A stretch of 13,595 nucleotides of DNA, from assembly GCA_030841765.1 (NCBI GenBank), contig JAUUSS010000064.1, forward strand, positions 1 through 13,595, read 5' to 3'. A program made the position numbers and the translations under genes. Shown here piece by piece: positions 6,752 to 12,830 of this stretch. Below the pieces are notes generated by a model, which was not told the origin of the DNA, did no database searches, and saw only the letters and a program-made list of their open reading frames with translations. The DNA comes from Collinsella aerofaciens (GTDB taxonomy: Bacteria; Actinomycetota; Coriobacteriia; Coriobacteriales; Coriobacteriaceae). How positions within the stretch are numbered: the stretch's first letter is position 1; every line of letters starts with the position of its first letter.

Positions 6752-6779
6752 GCGGCCCGCAAGGGCCGCGACACTTTTT
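6752..6779 (+). terminator. Terminator-like hairpin with GCAA tetraloop
   Basis: GCGGCCC (6752-6758) and GGGCCGC (6763-6769) close a stable GCAA loop. After five bases comes TTTTT (6775-6779). The T-run also forms the left arm of the next inverted repeat. No gene is known upstream on this strand, so it may end an unannotated transcript. Confidence 0.35.
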
Positions 6780-6824
6780 CGGGTTCTTCGCTCCATGCGC
6801 TGCGCGCGCGAACAACGCGAAAAA
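6775..6824. repeat. 50-bp imperfect inverted repeat, cruciform candidate
   Basis: A 17-nt left arm beginning TTTTTCGGGTT (6775-6791) pairs with a right arm ending GCGAAAAA (6808-6824) at 15 of 17 positions. The 16-nt loop is rich in GCGC. Such arms flank replication or transfer origins in some elements; no function is shown here. Confidence 0.6.
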
Positions 6825-6954
6825 CTGCCGTCGGAATACTTCTATTTCCACGCCCGACTTCGCTTCCTCCCTTGCCGGCACGCCCGCGCCGCATGCGACT
6901 CACGCGACGCAAGGCACGCCACAGGGGCGGGCCTCCGAGTCTAAGGAGCAAGAC

Positions 6955-7326
6955 ATGAACGACATGAAGGAAAAGGCGATGGGCGCGGTCAGGACCTTCC
7001 TCGAGCGTAAGGGCTACGAGATCGTCGATGAGGCCTGGCAGGGGCCCGAGGGCATCGGCGGAATCGACCTCGTGGCGGTGGACGAGGACGGGACCCTGGT
7101 CTTCGTCGACGCCACGGTCCGGATCGGAACGGACGGCTTCCCCGAGGCCCACAGGGCGCGCGGGCTGCGCGAGGCGCTGGCGGCGACGTGGCTCGCCGGC
7201 AACGGCGACGACTACGCCGACACGCCGGTCCGCTTCGACGAGGTGGCGATGATGGTCGTCAAGGAAAACCGAGCGCTCCTGCGCCACCACATCAACTGCT
7301 TCGGCGAGATGGAGCCGCTCTCCTAG
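6955..7326 (+). CDS. YraN/UPF0102-like protein with altered nuclease motif
   Basis: This 123-aa protein resembles the YraN (UPF0102) family, a predicted Holliday-junction-resolvase-like fold. The N-terminal helix contains 'FLERKGYEIVDEAW'; then G-G-I-D-L-V-A-V-D (35-43) and L-V-F-V-D-A-T-V-R (48-56) match the family pattern G-E-I-D-L-I-A ... L-V-F-V-E-V-K-x-R. Asp38 is kept, but the E-x-K pair is replaced by Asp52-Ala-Thr54, so the catalytic lysine is missing. It may bind DNA without cutting, or be an element-specific branch. AAGGAG (6943-6948) fixes the ATG at 6955; a longer in-frame reading from 6469 is rejected. The C-terminal half ('PVRFDEVAMMV...', 'LLRHHINCFGEM') is longer than I expect from the family core. 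A strong terminator separates it from parA. Confidence 0.72.
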   Translation: MNDMKEKAMGAVRTFLERKGYEIVDEAWQGPEGIGGIDLVAVDEDGTLVFVDATVRIGTDGFPEAHRARGLREALAATWLAGNGDDYADTPVRFDEVAMMVVKENRALLRHHINCFGEMEPLS

Positions 7327-7334
7327 GCGGCGCG

Positions 7335-7363
7335 CCCGGCCCCGGGCTCCCGGGGCCGGGTTT
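7335..7363 (+). terminator. Very stable GC hairpin terminator after the YraN-like gene
   Basis: A 12-nt arm CCCGGCCCCGGG (7335-7346) pairs perfectly with CCCGGGGCCGGG (7349-7360) around CT, followed by TTT. The short T-run lowers confidence a little, but its position 9 bases past the stop supports the call. Confidence 0.72.
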
Positions 7364-7379
7364 CCCCGAATCCACCCCT

Positions 7380-7421
7380 TGTACCACGAAAGCGTACATA
7401 TCCGTACGTTTTCGTGGTACA
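7380..7421. promoter_or_regulatory. 42-bp palindrome containing operator copy 4 upstream of parA
   Basis: The outer arms TGTACCACGAAA (7380-7391) and TTTCGTGGTACA (7410-7421) are perfectly complementary. The centre holds CGTAC-ATATCC-GTACG (7393-7408), the same GTAC-N6-GTAC operator as at 4275, 4304 and 4340, on exactly the same symmetry axis. In all, 18 of 21 pairs match. A TACACT -10-like box overlaps its right edge (7418-7423), but no good -35 was found. It is a likely repressor site for the par operon. Confidence 0.75.
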
Positions 7422-7432
7422 CTCCGCTTGTC

Positions 7433-7456
7433 GGACAAATCCGTACGGTTTTGTCC
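7433..7456. promoter_or_regulatory. 24-bp palindrome upstream of parA, candidate parS or second operator
   Basis: The outer arms GGACAAA (7433-7439) and TTTGTCC (7450-7456) surround CCGTACGG (7441-7448); 11 of 12 pairs match. Its centre is 44 bp from that of the preceding palindrome. Its place directly upstream of parA and different arm sequence suggest a ParB or ParA binding site. Confidence 0.6.
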
Positions 7457-7529
7457 CGACGCTCCGAGACTCGGGGCGCGCCGGACCGGATGCGCCGAGG
7501 CGCGCCCCACGCTAGAGAGGACGCGACCC

Positions 7530-8294
7530 ATGCGCACGATAGCCATTTCCAACTACAAGGGCGGCGTCGGCAAGACGACGACCGCCGTGAACCTGGCGGC
7601 GATCTTCGCCGCCCGGGGCCTTCGGACCCTGCTTGTCGACCTCGACCCGCAGGCGTCTGCCACAGACTTCTTCGGCCTCTACGACCGGGCCGTCTCCGAG
7701 CGGCGCACGTCGGTCGAGCTGCTCTACGGCGGCGCGCCCGTGGAGGAGGTCGCCTACGCTGCCGGGGAGAACCTCGACGTGGTGGCCTCGACCATCGACC
7801 TCGTCGACCAGAACGAGATGCTCCTGCGCGAGCAGCGACTCAAGTTCGCCCTCGACGACGCCTCGGGCTCCTACGACGTCTGCCTCATCGACTGCAGTCC
7901 CGTGATGCGCAGGCTCGCCTTCAACGCCTACCTCGCCGCGGCGGAGGGCGGCATGGTCGTCATCCCCGTGAAGCTCGACTCCACCGTGATGCGCGGCACG
8001 GCGCTCACCGTCGAGGCGACGCGCTCCATCGCCGACGCTCTGCGCATGCCCACGCCCCGCTGGAAGATACTGCGCACCTGCGTGCCCGGCCGCATGACCA
8101 ACGCCGAGGCCACGGGCGCGGCCGTGCTCGACGGGTTCTTCCCGGACGAGCAGTTCGAGACGGTCATCCACGCGAGCAGCAAGGTCTGCGAGGGCAGCTG
8201 GCAGTGGAAGCCGGTGGCCGCCTTCGAGCCGGGGAGCCGCCCCGCGCGCGACTACAAGGCGCTCGCAGACGAGGTGTGCCGTGAACTCGCCTAG
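7530..8294 (+). CDS. parA: ParA-family partition ATPase
   Basis: A 254-aa deviant Walker ATPase that uses ATP-dependent DNA binding to position or stabilise the element. Visible motifs are the Walker A K-G-G-V-G-K-T-T (10-17) with signature Lys10, the switch/A' motif D-L-D-P-Q-A-S (37-43), and Walker B C-L-I-D-C-S-P with Asp121. It has no extra N-terminal HTH, so it is the small ParA type, whose autoregulation often falls to another protein; this fits the repressor-type palindrome upstream. The ATG at 7530 follows AGAGAGG (7514-7520). The frame extends back to 7188 only as a shadow. It overlaps parB by 14 bp, so the two are translationally coupled. Confidence 0.95.
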   Translation: MRTIAISNYKGGVGKTTTAVNLAAIFAARGLRTLLVDLDPQASATDFFGLYDRAVSERRTSVELLYGGAPVEEVAYAAGENLDVVASTIDLVDQNEMLLREQRLKFALDDASGSYDVCLIDCSPVMRRLAFNAYLAAAEGGMVVIPVKLDSTVMRGTALTVEATRSIADALRMPTPRWKILRTCVPGRMTNAEATGAAVLDGFFPDEQFETVIHASSKVCEGSWQWKPVAAFEPGSRPARDYKALADEVCRELA

Positions 8295-9237
8295 GCAGGT
8301 GGCCGCGGGCTTCACCATCACGGGGCTTCTCGACGGCGCGTCGCGCACCCGCGGGCGCTACCCGGTGTCCGAGATCGCGGTGGCCGACATCGCCGACCAC
8401 CCGGCGAACGCCGCGTACTCTATGGACCCTGCTGGGATAGCTGAGCTCGCCGAGTCCATACGCGAGGACGGCCTCACCGACCTGCCGCTCGTGCGAAAGG
8501 TCGGCGACGGCTCGTGGCAGATGGTCTCCGGGCATCGGCGCAAGGCCGCCTACGCGCTGCTCGCGAAGGACGACCCCGCTTACGAGAGGATGCCCTGCCG
8601 CGTGATAGAGGGCATCGACGACGAGCGGGCGGTGACGCTGCTCCACGCAGCGAACTACTTCACCCGCGCGCTCACCGTGACCGAGCGCGCCGCCGCGACC
8701 GAGGCGCTCAGGGGCGACGCCGTGCGCCTGCGCTCCGAGGACCCCTCGCTCTCCGGCATGCGCGTCGACGACGTGAAGGCCGCCATCATCGAGCGGCAGA
8801 CGGGCCGCAAGGTCTCCGGCAAGACCATTGCGCGTGAGGAGAGGCTGGCCCGCCGGATTGCCGAGGACCTCTCGCCCGAGTGGGCCGCCGAGGCCGATCG
8901 CGGCAACCTCAGCGCCGAGGCGGTGCGCTCGCTCGCGGGCATGCCGAAGGAGCGCCAGGCGGAGATGCACGCCGCAATGGAGCCCTGGCGGCGCACCAAG
9001 CGGGAGCTCTCCGACTACGTGAGGAGCGAGAGCAAAACGCAGGCCGGCCCCGACGGGCGCATCTCCAAGGCAGCGAGGCTCGTCGCCGATTTCCTCGAGA
9101 GCCCGCCCGAGAGCCCGAGCGCGGCCGACCTCTCGCTGCTGCGTGAAATGGCGCTCATGACCGCGCCGTACGCGGAGGCGGGCACCGATGCCCGAAAGCG
9201 TCGCAGAAGGGCCTCAGGCCCGAAATCCAGCAAGTAG
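8281..9237 (+). CDS. parB: ParB-like partition protein
   Basis: A 318-aa protein starting at GTG 8281, inside the end of parA. The ParB/Spo0J N-terminal domain spans about 30-140: 'VADIADHPAN', then S-I-R-E-D-G-L-T-D-L-P-L, then M-V-S-G-H-R-R-K-A-A (81-90, the G-E-R-R box with His for Glu), then 'ANYFTRALTVTERA' matching the family N-x-x-R-x-x-L-x-x-x-E box. The middle region has features of the HTH used for parS binding (I-I-E-R-Q-T-G-R-K-V-S-G-K-T-I). The C-terminus is basic. It should load on a centromere such as the palindrome at 7433-7456, although the site is unproven. AGGTG lies a few bases before the GTG. It is transcribed with parA and ends one base before the oriT candidate. Confidence 0.9.
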   Translation: MNSPRQVAAGFTITGLLDGASRTRGRYPVSEIAVADIADHPANAAYSMDPAGIAELAESIREDGLTDLPLVRKVGDGSWQMVSGHRRKAAYALLAKDDPAYERMPCRVIEGIDDERAVTLLHAANYFTRALTVTERAAATEALRGDAVRLRSEDPSLSGMRVDDVKAAIIERQTGRKVSGKTIAREERLARRIAEDLSPEWAAEADRGNLSAEAVRSLAGMPKERQAEMHAAMEPWRRTKRELSDYVRSESKTQAGPDGRISKAARLVADFLESPPESPSAADLSLLREMALMTAPYAEAGTDARKRRRRASGPKSSK

Positions 9238-9430
9238 CCTATGGCGTCCGACACTTCGGTCGGGCGTCCATAGCACTTGGGGACCGGGCGGCCTCGGACC
9301 CGTCATGCCGCGGGCCGTTTAAGAGCCCGCTTTCGCGAGGCCCGGTCCCAGAGGCGGCGCCCGAGCCGGGCCGCCGCCTGCGGGGGATCCCCCGCGCCCC
9401 TAGAGAAACGCGCCCGCCGCACGGCGGGCC
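9238..9430. other. Candidate origin of transfer (oriT) with serial hairpins
   Basis: This non-coding stretch directly precedes the mobilization genes. (1) An arm starting CTATGGCGTCCGAC (9239-9252) pairs with GTCGGGCGTCCATAG (9259-9273), one bulge and one G-T. (2) GGGACCGGG plus CCTCG (9280-9296) pairs with CGAGG plus CCCGGTCCC (9336-9349), enclosing GCGGGC/GCCCGC (9310-9330). (3) GGCGGC/GCCGCC lies at 9353-9378. (4) GCGGGGGATCCCCCGC (9380-9395) is a perfect palindrome. (5) GCCCGCC/GGCGGGC lies at 9412-9429. Hairpin 1 followed by single-strand sequence is the expected oriT layout, but I cannot name the nick site. Confidence 0.6.
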
Positions 9431-9448
9431 CGAGGAAAGGAATCCGCC

Positions 9449-9895
9449 ATGAAAGAGGAAGCCGACGCCGCCAAAGGCAAGGAGCGTCGAGTCACGTTCC
9501 GCATGGAGGGAAGCGACTACGACGCGCTTTGCGAGCGGTGCGAGCGCGCCGGCCTCAGCAAGTCGGAGTACCTGCGCTACCTCGTTCGCATACCGCTGTC
9601 GACGGATGCCAACGCGGGAGACGAGCACCGCATACTCGTGGACCGCAGGGCCCTTTGGTCGATGTCTCGGGAGCTCACGAAGTGGGGCTACCACTACAAC
9701 CAGGCAGTGCACGCGATGAACCTCATCAACTTCCACGCCCGCCACGGGCACGTCGACCGGGACCTCGTCGCGGAGAGCATCCCAACGATCGAGCACGAGC
9801 TCGCCGACGTGAACGGCGCGGCCCGCGAGATGGCGGCCGAGCTCGGGCGCATCGGCGCCGACTCGCTCGTGGAGGGCTCGCCATGCCGATCCTGA
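9449..9895 (+). CDS. mobC: MobC-like mobilization accessory protein
   Basis: A 148-aa relaxosome component. It has an N-terminal ribbon-helix-helix (about 12-47: R-V-T-F-R-M-E-G-S-D-Y ... G-L-S-K-S-E-Y-L-R-Y-L-V) and the typical MobC segment L-T-K-W-G-Y-H-Y-N-Q-A-V-H-A-M-N (76-91), followed by a helical tail. Such proteins bind oriT and help melt it for the relaxase. The ATG at 9449 follows AGGAAAGGA (9433-9441). It overlaps the relaxase start by 13 bp, so the pair is translationally coupled. The hairpin-rich region directly upstream is its likely target. Confidence 0.9.
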   Translation: MKEEADAAKGKERRVTFRMEGSDYDALCERCERAGLSKSEYLRYLVRIPLSTDANAGDEHRILVDRRALWSMSRELTKWGYHYNQAVHAMNLINFHARHGHVDRDLVAESIPTIEHELADVNGAAREMAAELGRIGADSLVEGSPCRS

Positions 9896-11154
9896 AGCCG
9901 ATAAGCGGCCACGGCTCGACGGGTGGCATCCGCCGCTACCTCGAGAAGGGAGGCCGCGCCCTGGCGCGAGACCTGTTCAACCTGAGCTACGACGAGCGCG
10001 ACGCCGGCGCTCTGGGAGAAGCCGCCAAGGAGGCCTGCGCCTGGGACGCCGAGATGGACGCCACGCGCGCCGCGTTCGGCACGGACGCCTCATGGAGGGG
10101 CAAGCCCGCGCGCACGTTCAAGCACTTCGTGCTCTCGCCGGACCCCGGTGACGACATCGACCTGGCCGCTCTGCGGGAGCTCGCGTGCTCGTGGGCGCTC
10201 AAGCACTTCGGCGACCACGAGATCGCCATCGTCTACCACGACGACAACGCCCGCGGCATACCGCACGCGCACATCGTCGTGAACAACGCGAACCTCCGTA
10301 CCGGCTACCGCATGCAGACCCAGCACCCGGAGGACCTCAACCGAGACCTGCAGGACATGGCGCGAGCGCGCGGGCTGTCCGGGCTCTCCAACGACAGGTC
10401 GCCCGTATCGCCCTCGAGGGCACGCGGGCGGGCCGGCGCGGGCGGGCCCAGGAGCCGCAGGAACGTCTACCTTGGAAGGGCCGAGAAGGAGATCATGCGC
10501 TCGGGCGGCTACTCGTGGGTCGGCGACATCCGCGCCCGCGTCGCACTCGCCAAGACCACGGCGCGCGACGAGGCGGAGTTCCTCGGCATCCTCGACGCCC
10601 TGGGCGTGCACGTCGCCGACAACTCGGCCAAGGCGCGGCGGGACGACTGGGTGTTCAGCCTTGTCGAGGAGCCGTCCAAGAGGGTTAGCGGCGAGCGTCT
10701 TGGGTTCGTCTACGGCAAGGAGATGCTCCGCCGGCGCTTCGAGCGCGAGGGCGCCTACCGTCCCACGGACGCGAGCACCGCGCGCATTCGCGAGGCCGCT
10801 GAGCGCGCCCTCGAGCTCAACGACCTCTCGGAGCTGAGCAAGCTCTCCTCGGCGCTCGAGACCTGTGCGAAGTTCGACGTCGAGTCCATCGAGGAGTTCG
10901 GGCTCAGGATGGCGACGCTGGAGCGCCGCGGCCAGGCGGGCGGCGAGGGGTACCGCCGCCTCGAGGCTGCGCGCGATTACATGGCGATGAACGGGCTCAT
11001 GCCGCTCAAGACCCGCTACGGGGACGATCGCGGGCGCGGCGCTGCCGAAGGAAACTCTCGCGACGGCCGTCGCGAGGACGAGCAACAGCGAATCCTCGCC
11101 GCCGAGCGGCAGCGGGCTCAGCAGGACCAGCGCAGGGAGAGGGGCCGGAGATGA
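9883..11154 (+). CDS. MOBP-type relaxase
   Basis: A 423-aa conjugative relaxase that nicks oriT and leads the strand during transfer. The N-terminal relaxase domain shows the metal-binding motif P-H-A-H-I-V-V-N (127-134; His128, His130, Asn134), a conserved F-K-H-F-V-L-S segment around His81, and a candidate nucleophile Tyr19 in R-R-Y-L-E-K. The 'GHGSTGGIRRYL' opening is typical of MobA/VirD2-like relaxases in Gram-positive elements. The C-terminal half is charged and helical, with no primase or helicase domain visible. The ATG at 9883 has GGAGGG at 9871-9876; the frame is open back to 9277, but that part is only an off-frame reading of the oriT and mobC region. The stop overlaps the next gene as ATGA. 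Confidence 0.92.
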   Translation: MPILKPISGHGSTGGIRRYLEKGGRALARDLFNLSYDERDAGALGEAAKEACAWDAEMDATRAAFGTDASWRGKPARTFKHFVLSPDPGDDIDLAALRELACSWALKHFGDHEIAIVYHDDNARGIPHAHIVVNNANLRTGYRMQTQHPEDLNRDLQDMARARGLSGLSNDRSPVSPSRARGRAGAGGPRSRRNVYLGRAEKEIMRSGGYSWVGDIRARVALAKTTARDEAEFLGILDALGVHVADNSAKARRDDWVFSLVEEPSKRVSGERLGFVYGKEMLRRRFEREGAYRPTDASTARIREAAERALELNDLSELSKLSSALETCAKFDVESIEEFGLRMATLERRGQAGGEGYRRLEAARDYMAMNGLMPLKTRYGDDRGRGAAEGNSRDGRREDEQQRILAAERQRAQQDQRRERGRR

Positions 11155-11705
11155 TGGTGAGGATAGAGTATGAGGGCGGCAGGACGACGCTGTTCGACAC
11201 GCTCTCGTTCACGGAGGGGTCGCCGTTCTCCGGCGCGAACATGCTCACGGAGTTCGAGCTCGAGATGCGCGAAGAGCCCGAGAAGGGGCTCTGGCTCACG
11301 GCGAACTGGCACCAGGTGCGCGACGACTGGCGTGCCGACGCGCCCGCGGACGGCATCCCGGCCGCGCGCAGGTCCCGCGGGTGGCGCTTCATGCTGGCCT
11401 CGGAGGCGGAGCTTGGGCGCGCCCGCCGCGTCCTGCTCGACGGCGACGAGGCGTTCGCCCGGGTGCGGGGCTACCTGTGCGACGCGGCTGCAATTTGCGC
11501 TTGCTACCGCGAGCACGTGGGCCCTCCCTCAAAACCGCTGAAATCGCAGATAAGGGACCTGCAGCGCGCGCTGGGGAGGGCGGAGGTCCCGGGCGTGCCA
11601 GACGAGCTGGCGAGGCTGCTCGCGCAAGAGAAGGAAGAGGGCGCCGAGGAGGGCGCCCGCAAGGTAAAGGAAGATTGGGGTGACGTCGATGAAGAGGCTT
11701 GGTAG
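11151..11705 (+). CDS. Unknown protein of the mobilization operon
   Basis: I do not recognise this 184-aa protein. The N-terminal half looks beta-rich and begins M-M-V-R-I-E-Y-E-G-G. The centre holds an aromatic segment (W-H-Q-V-R-D-D-W). A basic stretch (R-R-S-R-G-W-R-F) and a cysteine-containing helix ('DAAAICACYREHVG') follow. The C-terminus is a highly charged, probably coiled-coil tail rich in Glu and Lys. It has no signal peptide or membrane segment. The ATG at 11151 overlaps the relaxase stop (ATGA), and ATG 11154 is an alternative; GGGAGAGGGG lies upstream. The tight coupling argues for a role with the relaxase, perhaps as an accessory or recruitment factor, which is inference only. 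Confidence 0.8.
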   Translation: MMVRIEYEGGRTTLFDTLSFTEGSPFSGANMLTEFELEMREEPEKGLWLTANWHQVRDDWRADAPADGIPAARRSRGWRFMLASEAELGRARRVLLDGDEAFARVRGYLCDAAAICACYREHVGPPSKPLKSQIRDLQRALGRAEVPGVPDELARLLAQEKEEGAEEGARKVKEDWGDVDEEAW

Positions 11706-11784
11706 GTTCCTCATGGCGGCGCTAAAGGTCACGCTGGGCTTTTTCGTCTGGCTGTTCCGCGCCGTGTTCAAGTGGGTGATGTGA
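11689..11784 (+). CDS. 31-aa predicted single-pass membrane miniprotein
   Basis: A short frame, M-K-R-L-G-R-F-L then a hydrophobic run A-L-K-V-T-L-G-F-F-V-W-L-F-R-A-V-F ending K-W-V-M. It has a basic N-terminus and a predicted membrane or amphipathic helix with aromatic residues. It overlaps the previous gene by 17 bp, and GGGGTG (about 11677-11682) lies six bases before the ATG, so it fits a translationally coupled last gene of the mobilization operon. Chance cannot be excluded at this length. Possible roles include anchoring the relaxosome at the membrane or a small toxin-like peptide; neither is shown. Confidence 0.5.
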   Translation: MKRLGRFLMAALKVTLGFFVWLFRAVFKWVM

Positions 11785-11818
11785 AACACGCTTGCGTAGC
11801 GGAATTGCCGGCAACGAC

Positions 11819-12781
11819 TCACAAACCGAGAAGCTGTTTCTTCTTCGCGGCGTAATCCTCATTTGTTATGGCGCCTGCGTCGAGAAGCTGTTTCCATTTT
11901 AGTAGCTCATCTGGCGCAGATAAAGCATCGGCCTGACGCGAGGGGCTGTTCGCCGTGCGCATGGATTCCTCTTGCTCTTCCGCTTCAGCCGCCTTGTCAT
12001 CGAGTTTGCTTTCGATGAATCGAGCTATCTCTATGGCGGCTTGCTTCCTGTTCTCCCCTGGATCGAAAGAGAAGACTATTTTTTTCTGCTTTCTGGATAC
12101 CGCTGTCGTGAAAAGGAGAAAACCGAGGTTCTCCTCTCCTTCTGGGATGTAGAACTCAAAATCGTCAACGTCTTTGTATCGAACCGTTTGCTCGCCAAAG
12201 GGGACGTCGAATTGCGGAAGCACAGGCAGGTCGTCTATTGTTGGCCGATTCGACTTCGATATCACTTCGCCGGCTATTTCCGCTCCAGCGCGCATGGCTA
12301 TTTTCCCTAACGATCCGCCACTCGAGAAAGCTCCCAGAGCTATTTTTGCAAGATTGGCGGCATCAAAAGCGTCGACGTTATCGTCTTCGTCGATTGAAAG
12401 GCCGCGTCGCCCGCTCGCTATCAACCCCAATTGCTTGCGGGCGTCGCTTGGATCGAAATCATCTTCAGTGACGATAATGACCGACTCGTCTTTGACGACT
12501 AGCCCTTGATCGTTGCCGCCATCAAAGATCTTAAAGAGACCGGGAATTATCAAGCCGTCAAAGTAGGATCCCAGCTTAGTAATAGCATCTGAAGGAAAAC
12601 CAGCGGAAACGGCTCGAGCAAGCGTCTTCTCTCGCTGCTCGTGAACCTCTTCGTTCGTCGAGTATATTTTGTTCTTCCACGTTGGAGCGAGTATCTTCAT
12701 GGAGCACTTTTTGCAAAGGGTCAAAGCCCCGTAATGTTCTGGGAGGATGCTGTTGCCTTTACACGAGTCGCATATGGCCAT
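11819..12781 (-). CDS. Zinc-ribbon, PH-like, SHOCT-motif cargo protein
   Basis: A 320-aa protein of unknown function. The N-terminus has two C-x-x-C pairs (Cys4, Cys7, Cys23, Cys26), a likely zinc ribbon. A charged linker and a Gly/Ala-rich amphipathic stretch (about 143-175, 'NLAKIALGAF ... KIAMRAGAEIAGEVI') follow. The region at about 205-262 ('YKDVDDFEFYIPEG ... IVFSFDPG ... AIEIARFIESKL') resembles bacterial PH-like domains. The last 30 residues match a SHOCT motif (L-L-K-W-K-Q-L-L-D-A-G-A-I-T-N-E-D-Y), a short helical pair thought to mediate oligomerisation. The ATG at 12781 follows AGGAG on the minus strand. It is visibly AT-richer than the mobilization genes, suggesting separate acquisition. 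It lies 49 bp after the 12831 gene, probably in one operon. Domain names are by eye. Confidence 0.85.
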   Translation of the reverse strand: MAICDSCKGNSILPEHYGALTLCKKCSMKILAPTWKNKIYSTNEEVHEQREKTLARAVSAGFPSDAITKLGSYFDGLIIPGLFKIFDGGNDQGLVVKDESVIIVTEDDFDPSDARKQLGLIASGRRGLSIDEDDNVDAFDAANLAKIALGAFSSGGSLGKIAMRAGAEIAGEVISKSNRPTIDDLPVLPQFDVPFGEQTVRYKDVDDFEFYIPEGEENLGFLLFTTAVSRKQKKIVFSFDPGENRKQAAIEIARFIESKLDDKAAEAEEQEESMRTANSPSRQADALSAPDELLKWKQLLDAGAITNEDYAAKKKQLLGL

Positions 12782-12830
12782 TATCTCTTCTCCTGCTTCT
12801 TTTTAGTGGTTGAATCATTCCTGTAAGACC

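Larger units (their letters stand above)
6415..6954. other. 540-base gene-free, hairpin-rich region
   Basis: No coding sequence is supported; the open frames across it translate to Arg/Pro-rich shadow sequence without ribosome sites. It holds a perfect 8-bp hairpin (6563-6584), a GC stem with a GCAA tetraloop (6752-6769) and an adjoining 50-bp inverted repeat (6775-6824). CCCATGCCTG occurs twice, 22 bp apart (6639 and 6661), with a partial third copy at 6674. It lies between divergent genes, so promoters must be here, but I could not place them. A non-coding RNA or replication/transfer origin is possible. Confidence 0.5.

Noticed and set aside
6469..6954. Upstream in-frame extension of the YraN-like gene
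   Set aside because: The translation is Arg/Pro/Ala-rich with no domain and covers hairpins. The AAGGAG before ATG 6955 is a far better start.
9277..9882. 202-residue upstream extension of the relaxase frame
   Set aside because: It reads through the oriT candidate and mobC in another frame and is Arg/Pro-rich. The GGAGGG plus ATG at 9883 and the conserved relaxase N-terminus mark the true start.
10090..11085. 331-aa minus-strand open frame across the relaxase
   Set aside because: It is antisense to the relaxase with its H-x-H motif; the composition is biased and there is no ribosome site or recognisable domain.
11785..11818. Terminator between the converging mob and cargo genes
   Set aside because: The 34-base gap has only a short GCCGGC palindrome and no T-run, so a factor-independent terminator is not supported.
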